Below the pieces are notes generated by a model, which was not told the origin of the DNA, searched no databases, and was given only the letters and a program-made list of their open reading frames with translations. From Muribaculaceae bacterium (GTDB taxonomy: Bacteria; Bacteroidota; Bacteroidia; Bacteroidales; Muribaculaceae): 42,555 bases of DNA. Where the stretch lies: contig JAFQZK010000033.1 in NCBI GenBank assembly GCA_017405965.1, positions 1 through 42,555 of the forward strand, given 5' to 3'. The stretch's first letter is position 1. Every line of letters begins with the position of its first letter. A program made the translations under genes and the position numbers. Positions 42,267-42,555 of the stretch are shown one piece after another.

Positions 42267-42555
42267 CAATTAAAACAATTTTCTTTGATTTCTTGCGAGC
42301 CCTTGCGAGCAATCCCAATCTCTTAGCGTCTTAGCGCCTTAGCGTGGGGCCGAGTGTCATGGAAGCGGAGGCCAATTAAAGCAATTTTCTTTGATTTCTT
42401 GCGAGCCCCTGCGAGCAATCCCAATCTCTTCGCGTCTTAGCGCCTTAGCGTGGGGCCGAGTGTCATGGAAGCGGAGGCCAATTAAAACAATTTTCTTTGA
42501 TTTCTTGCGAGCCCCTGCGAGCAATCCCAATCTCTTCGCGTCTTAGCGCCTTAGC
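42267..42555 (+). repeat. 106-bp tandem repeat (two full units plus a cut third)
   Basis: Units at 42267-42372, 42373-42478 and 42479-42555 (cut by the window end) differ at only a few positions. Each runs from CAATTAAA through TTTGATTTCTTGCGAGCCC, GCGAGCAATCCCAATCTCTT, CGTCTTAGCGCCTTAGCGTG and ends in GCGGAGGC at the joint. A diverged single relative lies at about 1974-2057 and a short piece at about 5920-5946. No gene is seen between 42157 and the end. Confidence 0.9.

Overview
The window reads as a chromosomal segment from a member of the order Bacteroidales, most like Muribaculaceae or Prevotella-type gut bacteria. The evidence is the Bacteroidetes promoter signature (TTTG or TTG, about 20 nt, then TAnnTTTG) before many genes, the lack of Shine-Dalgarno sites, BspA-type leucine-rich repeats with dockerin-like calcium loops, a FISUMP-type surface domain, PorZ-like type IX secretion proteins, a Bacteroidetes FtsL-like protein and a lysyl-tRNA synthetase with a C-terminal extension. 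Genes are about 50-57% GC and the spacers are AT-rich. Genus and species cannot be fixed from the sequence.

Layout. 1-3520: the end of a BspA-like LRR/dockerin protein and a second secreted dockerin protein, separated and followed by a dense mosaic of dispersed repeats. 3521-5797: an EcoRI-type adenine methyltransferase next to a DUF262-HNH nuclease, probably a restriction-modification pair, set between two repeat clusters. 6181-7806: a patatin-like lipase with an embedded membrane segment and its own promoter. 8039-9990: argR, an ArgC-like protein that has lost its catalytic signatures, and a short SSB. 10117-13247 (minus strand): manC, an Lrp/AsnC regulator and lysA. 13712-30772: one long same-strand run holding the division and cell wall (dcw) cluster rsmH-ftsL-ftsI-murE-mraY-murD-ftsW-murG-murC-ftsQ-ftsA-ftsZ, followed by yqeY and serS. 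30883-33731: an acyltransferase-3 membrane protein and lysS. 33976-39090: two tandem, very similar PorZ-like proteins, each with its own leader. 39194-42156: an MBOAT/SGNH O-acetylation module plus a small membrane-anchored protein. 42157-42555: a 106-bp tandem repeat cut by the window edge.

How it works together. The dcw block supplies peptidoglycan precursors (MurE has the meso-diaminopimelate signature DNPR, and LysA uses the same diaminopimelate pool) and the divisome. mraZ, usually first in the cluster, is absent here, and murF and ddl are elsewhere. The right end looks devoted to the cell surface: PorZ-like proteins belong to the type IX attachment complex, which in Porphyromonas recognises A-LPS, and the MBOAT/SGNH pair probably O-acetylates an exported glycan.

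The most unusual points are the ArgC-like pseudoenzyme beside argR, the tandem porZ duplication including leader and promoter, the sharp GC drop inside the methyltransferase gene, and a modular intergenic repeat system in which a 9-bp hub (GCGGATGCC) joins interchangeable cassettes, present in one tandem array of 106-bp period.
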